From Nostoc spongiaeforme FACHB-130 (GTDB taxonomy: Bacteria; Cyanobacteriota; Cyanobacteriia; Cyanobacteriales; Nostocaceae), in NCBI RefSeq assembly GCF_014698475.1, contig NZ_JACJTB010000022.1, forward strand, positions 37,603 to 101,602: a DNA stretch of 64,000 nt, written 5' to 3'. Under the pieces are notes generated by a model. The model was not told where the DNA came from. It did not search any database and worked only from the letters and a program-made list of their open reading frames with translations. Positions 43,694 to 54,500 of this stretch are shown here, piece after piece. Within the stretch, counting starts at the first letter, position 1. Each line of letters starts with the position of its first letter. The position numbers and the translations under genes were made by a program.

Positions 43694-45202
43694 ATGCCAA
43701 ACCAAATTGTAGAGCAAGAGCAATCTAACCCAGCAATGACAGCTACTAACAGCAATGGCAATCGTAGCGAAGAATTTGCACGGATGAATGGGGTAGAAAT
43801 TAAAGAAGCTACAACAACTGATTTAACATCAGCTGAGTCAACGAATAATGTACCACCAAATGAGCTAGAAGAAATTGTCACTACTCGTCCTGTAGCGTCA
43901 CATCCGATTTTAAAAGGATTAACCATATCTGGAGGAGTGTTAGTAATAGTGATTATTTTTGGAGCAATGATTAGCTCACTGACAGACGCTCTCAATTCCC
44001 CTAGTAATCAACCTAGTACTAGGACTGCAAAAACTCAGCCTACTAAAGCAAGCAGTGAAGAAGACGAAAAAGGAGAGTTAAAAACAGCGATCGCAATTAC
44101 ATCCCAGAAAAGCGAATTGCAGGCGATCGTGAAAAAAGATAATGCGGTAGCAGCAACCCCATTACCAATAGCAAAGCCAACAACTACGGCATCTGTAACA
44201 GTAAGAGCGCAGCCAGTAACCCCAAGACAGCCCCAAGTTTACCAAGCACCTAGTAAAAGTTATCAGACTGCGGATAATGTGTCACCTAGAAGGGTATTTT
44301 CTCCTGCCCCTTCTACTCCCCAACCTCAAGCGGCAGTGAACAATTCTCGACCATTACCAGTAAAGTCTACTCCTACTGCGAAAGACCCGATGCAGGAATG
44401 GATAGCAGCTTCAAATGTGGGGATTTATTCTTCTAATAATGATGAAAGCAACTATGAGCAACCAGATTTAAAGAATCTTCAGGTAGAAGGAGGTATAGGA
44501 GTAAAACCAGTCAATGGCTCTTACCCAAATCAGAATCAAAATGTGTCTTTTTCAATACCAGCTAATCATGGAGGCAAGCAAGTATTAGTAGGAACTCGTG
44601 CCACCGGAGTGATGGAAACGCCGATCGCATGGGTAAGTAGTAATAGTAATCAGGAACAACAAAATAGCTTGATTCGATTAACTCAACCATTAAAAGGATT
44701 TGATGGTTCTGAAGTTTTACCCAAGGGTAGTTATGTTGTAGCAACTATTAGCACGACTAATTCGGAAGTTGTACAAATGAAAGCGACATCGGCACTAATC
44801 AATAGTAATGGAGGAACCCTAGAAAAACAATTGCCGACAAATTCTATTTTAATATTAGGTAAAGATGGCAATTTATTAAAAGCCAAATCTCGTAAAGGTG
44901 GAAATAATTTAGGTGCGTCACTGATGGCATCCTTATTATCTGGATTATCGAAAGCAGCAGAGATACAAAATCGAGCTAATACACAAACAACAATTAGCTC
45001 ATTAGGTACAACAACGACAATTGATAACCCAGATAAAGACTTAGTGGCTGGCTTTGCTCAAGGGAGTATTAATGAAGTTTTAGAGAGAATGAAAACTGCC
45101 AACGAGCAGCAATTACGAGGGCTAGAACAGCAACAACAAGTTTTTGTAATTGAAGCTGGTAAGCAAGTACAAATTTTTGTTAATAAATCTATTTCAATAT
45201 GA
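43694..45202 (+). CDS. VirB10/TrbI-like channel protein
   Basis: 502 residues. Cytoplasmic N-terminus (about 76), one transmembrane helix ([19 protein letters not shown]), a long Pro/Gln/Thr-rich linker, and a C-terminal beta-barrel domain (from about 280: [20 protein letters not shown], then [13 protein letters not shown]). An antenna-like helix region ([19 protein letters not shown]) follows. This is the VirB10 plan: one protein spanning inner membrane, periplasm and outer membrane. GGAAGG lies 10 bases upstream of its start. ATGA overlap with the next gene. Confidence 0.8.
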   Translation: MPNQIVEQEQSNPAMTATNSNGNRSEEFARMNGVEIKEATTTDLTSAESTNNVPPNELEEIVTTRPVASHPILKGLTISGGVLVIVIIFGAMISSLTDALNSPSNQPSTRTAKTQPTKASSEEDEKGELKTAIAITSQKSELQAIVKKDNAVAATPLPIAKPTTTASVTVRAQPVTPRQPQVYQAPSKSYQTADNVSPRRVFSPAPSTPQPQAAVNNSRPLPVKSTPTAKDPMQEWIAASNVGIYSSNNDESNYEQPDLKNLQVEGGIGVKPVNGSYPNQNQNVSFSIPANHGGKQVLVGTRATGVMETPIAWVSSNSNQEQQNSLIRLTQPLKGFDGSEVLPKGSYVVATISTTNSEVVQMKATSALINSNGGTLEKQLPTNSILILGKDGNLLKAKSRKGGNNLGASLMASLLSGLSKAAEIQNRANTQTTISSLGTTTTIDNPDKDLVAGFAQGSINEVLERMKTANEQQLRGLEQQQQVFVIEAGKQVQIFVNKSISI

Positions 45203-46134
45203 AAACTTTAGCTGTGCTACTGGCGACTACTTTAGTTTGTAATGCTGGTATATCTGTAGCATTACCAGCAGCGAGAAACGTCTATTCACAAGATGCTCAA
45301 GCAAGCAGTAGTAGAGGAATTGATTTAAAAGTTTGGAAAGGATACGGACTAACGATTAACTTCATACCTACAGGAGAAAAAATCAAGCAAGTCTGGCTAG
45401 GAGATCCATCAAGATTTGCGTTAACTTCCAATGGGAATTTATGTCAACGCAGTACATCAAATAATGATGAAAGCTGCGGAACAGGAGGAGCTACAGTCTT
45501 ATTTATAAGACAAATAAAGCCAATTAATTTTCCTTCATTAACAACCTCTCTAGATGGGAGTACAATAATTACAATTATTACGGCCAGTGCAGAAGGAGAT
45601 AAACATTATCAATTTCAGCTAACTCCAGCTAGTGGTAAACCATCTTATACAAGTCTAATCATTCACCCTGAATCTGAAAAACCGTCACCACTTAGGCGAC
45701 AACCAATATTAAATACAAGTAGAAAAACACCTCAGTTAGTAACAACAAATCCACCTGTTCAACAGCCAAAAAAACCTGTAACCGTCAAAAAACCTGTAAT
45801 AATAGCCAAGCCAGTTACCCATCAAAGAACAGAAACGAGAAGTAACAGCTTGCCTCCTAGTTCTACAAATATTGCAAATAATTCAACGACTAACCCAGCC
45901 TTACCTAAGTTAGTAACTGAGAGAAATTCAATTCCTAGAAATGATGCTAATGCTTTAGCTTATGGACTAACACAAGCTGTTACTAATAAAGAAATTAAGC
46001 CTTATTCAAGGACTTGGCGAAAACTGCAAGATGCTATTCGATTATTACGTAGAGGCAAGAGTCAACAAGAAGCGATTTCTTTATCTGGTGTCCCAGCAGC
46101 ATTATTTGAAAGCTTAATAAATAGAGGAAGATAA
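45199..46134 (+). CDS. VirB9/TraK-like secreted protein with extra C-terminal helical domain
   Basis: 311 residues. Signal peptide ends near SVALPAA. The N-terminal beta domain ([20 protein letters not shown], then [11 protein letters not shown]) matches the start of VirB9/TraK proteins, and two Cys pair up around the [12 protein letters not shown] loop. A Pro/Lys linker (about 160-245) leads to a C-terminal helical module ([20 protein letters not shown]) that looks like a small HTH-type unit, unusual for a periplasmic protein. In other systems VirB9 binds VirB10 at the outer membrane. Confidence 0.6.
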   Translation: MKTLAVLLATTLVCNAGISVALPAARNVYSQDAQASSSRGIDLKVWKGYGLTINFIPTGEKIKQVWLGDPSRFALTSNGNLCQRSTSNNDESCGTGGATVLFIRQIKPINFPSLTTSLDGSTIITIITASAEGDKHYQFQLTPASGKPSYTSLIIHPESEKPSPLRRQPILNTSRKTPQLVTTNPPVQQPKKPVTVKKPVIIAKPVTHQRTETRSNSLPPSSTNIANNSTTNPALPKLVTERNSIPRNDANALAYGLTQAVTNKEIKPYSRTWRKLQDAIRLLRRGKSQQEAISLSGVPAALFESLINRGR

Positions 46135-47394
46135 ATGCTGAATTTTCCAAAAATATTATTAGGAATTTCAACAATATTAATGGCTACTACGCCAATACAA
46201 ACCCAAGCCCAAATACCAATCGAAACTCGCACGTTACATCAATATGAAGCAAAAATACCTGATTGGTCAAAGATAACCTGGGATAATTTAGCACCAGTTG
46301 GGCAGCCTGGATATCTAAATATTGCACCAGAGTTAGTGAGTAAAATCGGTTATAATCCTTCGCGTTCTTGGTCGGCGGGACAAAAAATAGATTCGATAGT
46401 CATGTTAGGAGATGTAGAAGATGCTTTCAAGATGAGTGCTTTCAGTTTAGAAAGTATATCAGCAATAGCACCAATTGATTTTTCTCAATTGACGCTGAAA
46501 GACTTAGGATTGCTACAATGGCAAACCCCGAACACTTTAGTTAAAGCAATTCCAGCACTAGGGAACCTTGATATCAGCCAAGTACCACCGATTTATGATT
46601 TATTTAATCAAGTTGCTGCTCAAAAAAGAATTATTAATTTAACAGTTGCAGATAATACAAAGTCAAAAATCAAAAATAAAAAGCCTTTAAAAATTGCTGT
46701 AAGTGGTAATTTATTACGAGTCTTACAGTCTAACCCTCAAGCAGCTAATACACCATTAGGTAAGCTGGATTTGAGCCGTTACCCAATTAATTCAGTACCA
46801 GGGCTAAGTAAAACACAATTAGCCAAATTTCCAGGTTGGCAACAGAGTTTTATTAATCAAGTACCAGGGCTAAATAAAGTCCCATTTGATAAAATGCCTC
46901 AACCGATTGATGCAGAGTTTAATGTAGTTGGTATTGCATCGTTAGTTTTGGGAAAAGCGGAACAAGGAGATACAAAAGTCGGCTCAGACTACTTTATATC
47001 TGGCAGTGTTAACCGTAGTAGTGTAACCATTCCTGTCGCTTGCGAAAGTCGTCAAGAATGTGCGTATATGGAGTTAGGCGATTTAGCTGGGCAACAAGGG
47101 GAACTTTACGGGAAACGTTGGGCCTTTGGTTCTCAAATGGTTAAGGGTGGATTTGGGCTACTGGGTCGGGTGAATGGTAGCAAAGAACCTACAGGTAGAC
47201 TTGTTTACGGATCTGCCTTTAAGGTTGTACTGACAGGAGTGAATGAATCACAAGGAACAGCAGACTTTGGCTTGTTTTTCAGGATTTGCGCCAATATTCC
47301 GTTTGTAGGCAAGACCTGTACCCCATACTTTATTGGGCCAGTACCTTGGATACCTGTGAGAGAAAATGAGTTAGTGGTTGTGGGGACAAGGTAA
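46135..47394 (+). CDS. Large exported conjugation-operon protein of unknown family
   Basis: 419 residues with a signal peptide (cleavage near TQAQ-IPI, residue 24-26). The mature protein has a helical middle (about 90-250) with repeated SVPGLSKTQLAKFPGW/QVPGLNKVPFDKMP units. The C-terminal part is beta-rich with four cysteines (ACESRQECAYM and FRICANIPFVGKTCTPYF) suited to disulphides. It starts one base after the VirB9-like stop and its stop overlaps the VirD4 start (TAATG), so it is a core part of the operon. I know no T4SS family with this layout; an outer-membrane or surface adhesin-like part of the mating apparatus is plausible. Confidence 0.55.
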   Translation: MLNFPKILLGISTILMATTPIQTQAQIPIETRTLHQYEAKIPDWSKITWDNLAPVGQPGYLNIAPELVSKIGYNPSRSWSAGQKIDSIVMLGDVEDAFKMSAFSLESISAIAPIDFSQLTLKDLGLLQWQTPNTLVKAIPALGNLDISQVPPIYDLFNQVAAQKRIINLTVADNTKSKIKNKKPLKIAVSGNLLRVLQSNPQAANTPLGKLDLSRYPINSVPGLSKTQLAKFPGWQQSFINQVPGLNKVPFDKMPQPIDAEFNVVGIASLVLGKAEQGDTKVGSDYFISGSVNRSSVTIPVACESRQECAYMELGDLAGQQGELYGKRWAFGSQMVKGGFGLLGRVNGSKEPTGRLVYGSAFKVVLTGVNESQGTADFGLFFRICANIPFVGKTCTPYFIGPVPWIPVRENELVVVGTR

Positions 47395-49163
47395 TGAGTG
47401 CAACAACCCAGACCCAACAGGATATTAGTAACCAGATTCTTCCGAGCAACTTTGTCTCTACTTTCTATTCGCCAATGGGTTTAGCATTGCTGATATCTAT
47501 AGTTGCATTAGTAGTAGCTAAATCTTTAGACGGCAGGGGTAGATCCAGCAAACTAGCAAGGGCAAGGTGGGCAGGAGCTAGAGAAAGAACAGCAGCCCGG
47601 AAGTTAGCCATGAAGTTAATTCAAAAACGCAAACATAACCGAGTAGCTCTTTATGTTGGTACTCCAAAAGGAGCTACTTTTGAGGAGGTAGGTAACAAAC
47701 GCATTATTAATCTTCCAGAAGATAGCTCAATTTTGTATCTGCCGGAAGCCCAACGAGGCATCTTTGTTTGTGGCGGCCCTGGTGGGGGGAAGACGAAATC
47801 AATGATTAATCCTTTGCTTTGGTCTGCGATTGATCAAGGAATACCAATCATTCTTTATGATTTTAAGTTTGATCGACAAAAATCAGCAACAGAAGAGGCC
47901 AAAGGACAAGCCCCTCAAATAGCAGGTTACGCTGCGATGCGTGGATATGAGGTGTCGATTCTTGCCCCTGGATTTCAAGAGTCATGTGTAGCTAATCCAC
48001 TAGATTTTCTGCGGAGCGAAACTGATGCAGAGATGGCCCGGCAATTGGCGATCGTCCTGAATAAAAACTTTAAACTCTCATCAGGTGGTGACTCTTCCGA
48101 AAGTGGATTTTTTGTGAATGCAGGGGATCAGTTAGCACAAGCAATCTTCATGCTGGCAAAGGGTACAAACTTCCCGGATATTATGATGTGCCATGCGATT
48201 CTGAGTTTACCTAAGTTGATTGAACGCATTCAACAAGCTGATTTAAACCCTTGGGTCAGAGTGGCTTTTGAGCAATTCTTATCTGTAGCAGGTAGCCCAG
48301 AAACAGCAGCGAGTATTGTGGGTACAGCAAGTGGTCTTTTTACTCGCTTCATGACTCCATCAACGCTTTCTGCATTTTGTGGACAAACAAACATACCCTT
48401 GGATTTAAAAGGACGAAAAATGGTGGTGTTTGGTATGGATAAGGAGAAAAGAGATGTAATTGCTCCTTTATTAGTGTCTATTCTGCACCTTCTATGTACC
48501 CGTAATTTAGCTGGTAAACGGACAGATCCTTTAGTTTTAGCATTGGATGAATTACCAACATTGTATCTTCCTGCTTTAGTAGATTGGCTCAATCAAAACC
48601 GTGAAGATGGCTTAATTTCTATATTAGGATTGCAAAATTTATCGCAACTTGAGAAAGCTTATTCTAAAGAAACTACTAATGCAATATTTGGGGGTTGTGC
48701 TACAAAAATAATCTTTAATCCACAAGATGATGTGGCAGCAGAACGATTTAGTAACTTTTTAGGTGATGAGCAAATTAGACATAAAGAACGCTCTCGTAGC
48801 TTTGGCGGTAAAGGTGGTGCAAGCACTTCAATTTCTGAGCAAAATACTACCCGAAAACTATTTGAAATTAGCCAATTTAATTCTTTACCTCCTGGTAGAG
48901 CAGTAATTATCAGTCCTGGTTTTCGCTCTGGTAAAGATGTAGGCTTGCCTTTATTAGAGCAAATTCCTGAAAATATTTTACCAGTTAACTGCGTAGCTAA
49001 AAGTATTAAGAAATGGTACGAAGTGCAGCAAAAAATTATTTTACGTTCTACTTTACGCGAACCATCTGGAGAAGAGTTAGAAAGACGGCGTTTAGAAGCA
49101 GAAAGATTACTACCAATAGTTGATAACTATGTGGCAGCTAATGACAGAATGAAGAATATTTAG
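47394..49163 (+). CDS. VirD4/TraG-type coupling protein
   Basis: 589 residues. One N-terminal transmembrane helix (PMGLALLISIVALVVAKSLD); then Walker A CGGPGGGKTKSMINP (about 122-136), Walker B PLVLALDELPTLYLPALVDW, and the TraM-interaction-like CATKIIFNPQDDVAAERFS segment. It links the relaxase-DNA complex to the secretion channel and drives DNA transport by ATP hydrolysis. Begins in a TAATG overlap with the previous gene. The C-terminus (about 530-589) is short and charged. Confidence 0.85.
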   Translation: MSATTQTQQDISNQILPSNFVSTFYSPMGLALLISIVALVVAKSLDGRGRSSKLARARWAGARERTAARKLAMKLIQKRKHNRVALYVGTPKGATFEEVGNKRIINLPEDSSILYLPEAQRGIFVCGGPGGGKTKSMINPLLWSAIDQGIPIILYDFKFDRQKSATEEAKGQAPQIAGYAAMRGYEVSILAPGFQESCVANPLDFLRSETDAEMARQLAIVLNKNFKLSSGGDSSESGFFVNAGDQLAQAIFMLAKGTNFPDIMMCHAILSLPKLIERIQQADLNPWVRVAFEQFLSVAGSPETAASIVGTASGLFTRFMTPSTLSAFCGQTNIPLDLKGRKMVVFGMDKEKRDVIAPLLVSILHLLCTRNLAGKRTDPLVLALDELPTLYLPALVDWLNQNREDGLISILGLQNLSQLEKAYSKETTNAIFGGCATKIIFNPQDDVAAERFSNFLGDEQIRHKERSRSFGGKGGASTSISEQNTTRKLFEISQFNSLPPGRAVIISPGFRSGKDVGLPLLEQIPENILPVNCVAKSIKKWYEVQQKIILRSTLREPSGEELERRRLEAERLLPIVDNYVAANDRMKNI

Positions 49164-49174
49164 GAGAAAAATAC

Positions 49175-49588
49175 ATGATTGAATTTTCTGATTATGAATT
49201 AAAAGCATTAAGTAAGTTACCTTTCGATATTGCGGTTTTAGCCAATAACGAGCTTTATCGCAATAGTCTAATGAATGCGGCTGATTATTGGGATGAACCA
49301 CCATTTCCTGAAAATCATATTCCCGAATTTATTGAAGTTTACTACGGAGATGCTGATAGTCCTCATATTTTTATAGTAAATGGGGAACTACAAGATTATG
49401 ACGTAGCCAATTTACCTGATACGAGTAAAACAATTTCAGTTTTAGTTGATGACCAATGGACATACATAGAAATTGAAGGGAAAGTAATTCTTAATCGATT
49501 AGGAGGAGCTATTTTACCAGATATATTAGTAAGTCCATCAAGTCTTGTTGATTCACTTATAGGAGTAAGAAAATCATGGATGAAATAA
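49175..49588 (+). CDS. Small acidic hypothetical protein
   Basis: 137 residues, ATG 49175 with AGGAG 8-9 bases upstream. Acidic, soluble, beta-rich (IPEFIEVYYGDADSPHIFIV, then YIEIEGKVILNRLGG). Overlaps the following coiled-coil gene by 13 bases. No family recognised; placed after VirD4 it may be an accessory factor or chaperone of transfer. Confidence 0.55.
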   Translation: MIEFSDYELKALSKLPFDIAVLANNELYRNSLMNAADYWDEPPFPENHIPEFIEVYYGDADSPHIFIVNGELQDYDVANLPDTSKTISVLVDDQWTYIEIEGKVILNRLGGAILPDILVSPSSLVDSLIGVRKSWMK

Positions 49589-50940
49589 AGTCTGAAGCTA
49601 AACAAGTGCAACATGATTATCTAGAAATCCTTAATGACATTTTAAACAAGTTATCAGAGAAGGGTAAATTTCAATCCTTAGATACCAGTAAAAATTTATC
49701 AATTTATGTTGGTAGTAAAGCAAAGTATAAAATTGGTTCTGATGGTGAAATTTCTGTAAATTTGATGACCCCAGAAGTGGTTGAGACAATTAAAACTGCT
49801 ATCAATGACCCACAAAATCTAAAAGGTTCTGTGCGGATAATGGTAGGCAATCAGAAAGTTTATCATGCTAAAGATGGAAAAATTTTAACTGATAAACTTG
49901 GATTAAATCAAACTCAACTACAGTCTCGGCAAGCTGAATCTGTAGAGGAATCATCAAGTATTGAAAGTCTTCAAAAGCAAGTAGAATCTTTACAACAAAA
50001 AGTTCAAGAGCAGCAAGCTTTGATTGATAGGTTTGTTCAGCAAGAGAACTCAAGTGTTGAATCTACTCAAAAGCTATCAACAGATTTAGCTAATCTTAAG
50101 CAAGCATTTGATACACAGCAAAAAACCATTGAGCAATTACAAAAAGGATTGGAGGCAATAAATAAACAGAATCTTCCTGTCGTTAAAAATGAAAGTCTAA
50201 GTAAGTGGCTTAACTCAATTGAGAGTAAGGCTAAGAATACTGCTAAAAATCTTTATGAACAAGTAAAAACTGCGCTGACACCAAAAGTTGATAAAGTCAA
50301 AGCTCAATTAGAGACTCAAATCACTGCTTTAAAAGAGCAGATTAATCAACAAATGGAATCTGTTAAGGCAGAGATGAAATCACAAATAGCTGCTATTAAA
50401 AGTGAGTTTGAATCACAAGTAGGTGTAGTAAAAGATGGGATTGCTGAAGTTAAGCAATTAGCCAGTAATGAAGTTCAGTATGGCATAGAACGTCATCAAG
50501 CTGCTACAAGTGCTATTCAAAGTAAAATTTCTGAGGAAGTAAATACAGTTCATAAGCAAGTAACTAAAGCAGTTGGTGATATACACTCAAAAGTCAATCA
50601 TACTGTCAAAGAGAACGTAGAAAAAGTAACTAACAGTGTGATGGAAATTAAAGGTAAAGCTTTTTCTAAAAGTATAGATTCTATGCTGCGTCTGTTTGGA
50701 AATCAAAACTCTGATGGTTCCCGAAGTTATGAAAGTAAAAATTACAATTTTTACCAAAAAGGAGATAGCATTACTGTTACCGCTAAAGATGGTCGGGCAG
50801 TCATGGTAGATAATAGTTTGACTACTCAAGCTACAGAGAAAGATGTTGAATCTTTGGAGGAAGTAGGACAGGTAGTTTCTGATTATCTAAAAAGTAATCA
50901 CACTCAATCACAATCACAATCAATCAACCCTAGAAGATAA
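49576..50940 (+). CDS. Long coiled-coil protein of the conjugation operon
   Basis: 454 residues, no membrane segment. Residues 1-120 form a small alpha/beta domain (NLSIYVGSKAKYKIGSDGE). About 125-200 and 215-380 are heptad-rich coiled coils (SLQKQVESLQQKVQEQQ; MKSQIAAIKSEFESQ), and a short beta-strand region (QKGDSITVTAKDGRAVMV) is near the end. KfrA-like and other coiled-coil plasmid proteins have related character, but there is no HTH here. Probably structural, either in DNA transfer or plasmid organisation. Confidence 0.6.
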   Translation: MDEIKSEAKQVQHDYLEILNDILNKLSEKGKFQSLDTSKNLSIYVGSKAKYKIGSDGEISVNLMTPEVVETIKTAINDPQNLKGSVRIMVGNQKVYHAKDGKILTDKLGLNQTQLQSRQAESVEESSSIESLQKQVESLQQKVQEQQALIDRFVQQENSSVESTQKLSTDLANLKQAFDTQQKTIEQLQKGLEAINKQNLPVVKNESLSKWLNSIESKAKNTAKNLYEQVKTALTPKVDKVKAQLETQITALKEQINQQMESVKAEMKSQIAAIKSEFESQVGVVKDGIAEVKQLASNEVQYGIERHQAATSAIQSKISEEVNTVHKQVTKAVGDIHSKVNHTVKENVEKVTNSVMEIKGKAFSKSIDSMLRLFGNQNSDGSRSYESKNYNFYQKGDSITVTAKDGRAVMVDNSLTTQATEKDVESLEEVGQVVSDYLKSNHTQSQSQSINPRR

Positions 50941-51227
50941 CGTTTTTTAAGAATTCAGGATTCAGAAGGGTTAAAGAATTAGAAGAAATATTTGATGAAT
51001 CAATTTACTAATTAACTAAATAAGCAGGCGGGTACGAATAAACCCAACTATGTAACATAACATAAATTTTTCAAAATCCTTGCGATTGCTTGACTCCACT
51101 TTTTTTCGTTTGCAATGACGTAGTTATAAATTTTCGTGTCCACCTACTTACTTCTAAATTCTGAACCTTTGATAAGCTCAGGGTATCGCTTCTGACTCCT
51201 GGCTTCTAAATTCATATATATACAAAG
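50941..51227. other. Intergenic region after the conjugation operon
   Basis: 287 bases, no gene. Contains degenerate cyanobacterial short repeats of the TTCTAAATTCTGA/CTTCTGACTCCTGGCTTCT type. Confidence 0.4.
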
Positions 51228-51524
51228 ATGTTTGTTATGATAAAACGCTTGACAATCAAAAGAGTTTTTATCTACTTAATTTTTTACTTAATGCTTTGGA
51301 TACGTCCTATTTTTATCCGAATTGGAAAACTAATCGGGTTTTTTTTGATGCTAGTCTTTATTATGGGGCTAATACAATTATTTATATTGCCTAATAATAT
51401 TGGCTGGACAAGAACAATTGGAATTGGAGTAACGAGCTTTATTGTATTTATGGTAACAGAATATTATGATAATATATTATTGAGATTGAATCCTACTAGT
51501 AATACTCTTTTTCTAGGGAAGTGA
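51228..51524 (+). CDS. Small membrane protein
   Basis: 98 residues with three hydrophobic segments (VFIYLIFYLMLWIRPIF; LIGFFLMLVFIMGLIQLFIL; TIGIGVTSFIVFMV). A second Met (residue 4) is an alternative start. Convergent with the relaxase gene, whose stop lies 10 bases away. No family recognised; may belong to entry exclusion or membrane parts of transfer, which is only a guess from place. Confidence 0.5.
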   Translation: MFVMIKRLTIKRVFIYLIFYLMLWIRPIFIRIGKLIGFFLMLVFIMGLIQLFILPNNIGWTRTIGIGVTSFIVFMVTEYYDNILLRLNPTSNTLFLGK

Positions 51525-51533
51525 AAAAGCATT

Positions 51534-54500
51534 TTATCGCCTTAAGCACCTAAATTGATTTGTGTTTTGGCTGTTTTGATATCTAATTGTTGATTGAGAT
51601 TGTTGCTGCTGTTTTTGTCGCAATAATTCATTTTTAATAGTAGATAATCGCTCTTGCAATGGTGCTGATTGTAAAACAAGAGTAAGAACTTTCATATCAA
51701 TTGTTTCTTGTTTTCTATCCCAAAATTGATAGTTTTGAGTCTGGATTTCCCAGTCTTTTATAGAGGCTTCTAATTGTTGTTTTTGAGTAAATAACTCTTT
51801 GATAGTGTTAATAGTTTGCAATTGTTGGTTAACCACTAAATTATATTTATTGCTTAATTGGTGGAATGGTAAACGCTCCAGAGATTTAATAATTTTTTCT
51901 TGTTGAGCGTGTTCTTCCCACAAACTATTAATTTGTTGCTGTAACTGGTTAATTTGATTCTCAATGGCTTGCCTGTCGATTGGCAGAGGCTTTTGAGCCA
52001 CTGGTTGTGAGAAATATTCTTTAACAGCTTGCTCTAAATACAGTAGCTCTTGATTAGTGAGTGAATCGATAGATTTTTGAAATGCTTCAAATTCTGGCAA
52101 TTGAGAATTTTCAGGAATAGCCTTGATTGTTTGGATTTGCCTTTTTTTATCTTTAACTGCCTCGATGACAGGCGGTAAAGTTTCAACTAGGGCTGATGAT
52201 AATGTTTGTTCCTCCACAAAATCTGCGATCGCATTTAAAACCTTCTTTGTTGATGGTGGAGCGATCGCTGTTTGTGTGAGAGGCATTGGCGGAGGCAACT
52301 GTTTCAATTGCTCAATAACTTCCTCAAGTTTTTGAACTAGAGCAGGTGATTCAACTACTGCCAAGTCAATGTGTTGCGCGATCGCCGTTATCGCCCTGTG
52401 TTGAGTTGCTTGGTCGATGTGTGCTGGCTTTGAGGGCTGCAAATCACGAATGAGAGATTGCAACCGTTCAATATTGATAGCTGATTCAATAGCGGCGTTG
52501 TCTAAAAATTCAGAGATAGCATTTATAGCGTATCCACTTGATTTAAAGCTGACATCAGTTTTTGGGTTGTTAAGACTTGCTGTATTGAGTTGTTGAGTGT
52601 CATCTGGGTGCTGCGCTGTTCTTTGACCTCGAAACTCATCTGATGCAAGGCTTCTGTTAAGTTCTTTAAGGTGTCCTTCAAGTTGCTCGACTTCTTCGAG
52701 TTCAAGGTGTCGGCTAATTGCTCCAAGAACGCGCTCAAATTTTGGGCTTGTGCTTGTTCTACGTTGTGGATTTCCTGTCTCAATTCGTGGTTCTGAGACT
52801 CTAACTGTTCGATTTTGGCTTTCATCTGCGCTTGGTTTATCAACAGTTGATCCATTTTTTGAATTAATAATGCGATCTCGGATGGTGGCTGAGTGCTGGG
52901 ATTGCTGATGGTTGAGGTCATGATTTTGCTCCTTGATATGGTTTTGTGATGTAGCTAACCTTTGCTGACGTTCTTGCAGTGTGAGTTTACGAGGTGGTTG
53001 ATAAGGTGGTTTTCGTTGCTGTTGATTGCGCTGCTGCCAATCACGCAGACTTATGGCCTCATGGTTGACCTTTTCATAAGCCAGTGGCCCTTGGGCTACT
53101 ATCAAATCATCAACACCTTTATCTGGCCCTGGCAGAGTTACCACACTGACAAAGGCTCCTTGTTTCTCCAACAGTCGCCCAGTGCGAGAGATGGCAATCT
53201 CTATATTTTGTTTAGTTTCTGGTCGAGTTTCATAATCAAAGCAGAAAGTGATTTCGCGTTCTGGAGTGGCGAAAACAGCTAACTCATCCATGAGTTTAGC
53301 TTTCACCTTTTCCCCGAACTCGTCTTTACTACGATAACCAGCATAAATCCCAGGCAAACCGATAGCCGGATGACCTTGACTTAATAAACTGGCAGCTTTC
53401 TTAGCCCCTTCAGTAATTGTGGTTGGGAGGTTATGTTTCCAGACACAATACCAAAAGCCACTAGTGCGATCTGCTTGGGTTGGCTCGACTCCATATTTTT
53501 TATAGATGCGGTCTGCTAAATCATCAGGCACATCTAACAGGAAGATACTTAAATCAGTTTTAGGTGGATGCTCATATTTAATGAATTTGCCTGGTTTATC
53601 AGGTTTTTCTCTGGGATTATTCGGCTTGTAGCATCCCCACAATGTTCTATCGGGTTGATCCCCTGGTTGCAAATTAGTGAAAGATTTGGGATTAACGCCA
53701 GCATCGCACCACCAACCACCGTCCTCGATATGAGAGTATTTGCTAATCATACCTGTAGAAAGCCTACCTGTATTGGTGCGTGGTAGCTGCTGACTGTACA
53801 TTAAATGTTCCCATGCTTCATGTTCCCATTCAAAACCCTGATGCAGAGACTTGAAATTTAAAGCGGCGATCACTGGGTGAATAGCACTACCTTCTACCAG
53901 TTCCCGCCAGTGTTGAGCGTCAAGTGTTTCTGGAGGTTCATTACAACTGCTAGGAGTCCAAAATGCTATCTGTGGTAGTGTTTTAAGCGGCGATTGCTTA
54001 GGAACTGGGGGAGTGAAATTAGGTTTAGGCTCAGTTTTAGCTGGCTGATTTATCAATATTGTGACTGGTGATGAAGCGTCTGCTATCTGCTGTGATGCTT
54101 GCTGCTTCTCTAATTGTTTCTGGCGTAGTAAAGACAGTGCGTTTTCTTTGGCTTTGCTCGATTGTGCTAAGGAGAGTAAATCTTGTTTATCTTCGGTGTA
54201 GAGCTTCAAGGAATACCTAGCACGGCTAACAGCAACATAAAAGCTTTCTTGTCCAATAGTGTGATCTGCTGCGATGAGAACTCTATCAGCCGTTTTCCCT
54301 TGACTACTATAGGTTGTACTGACGAGGGCATAATCTAAATGTTGTGCTTGTTTTAAATCAATAAATTCAATTTGACCACTATCTAAATACTCGATTTGAG
54401 CGTTAGAATCAGCAATTGCTTTAACGACAAACTCCTGACCGTTGCGCCGTCCTAATTGACGGTCGTTTTTTGTCCAGCGTAGGCGATCGCCCACAGCGAT

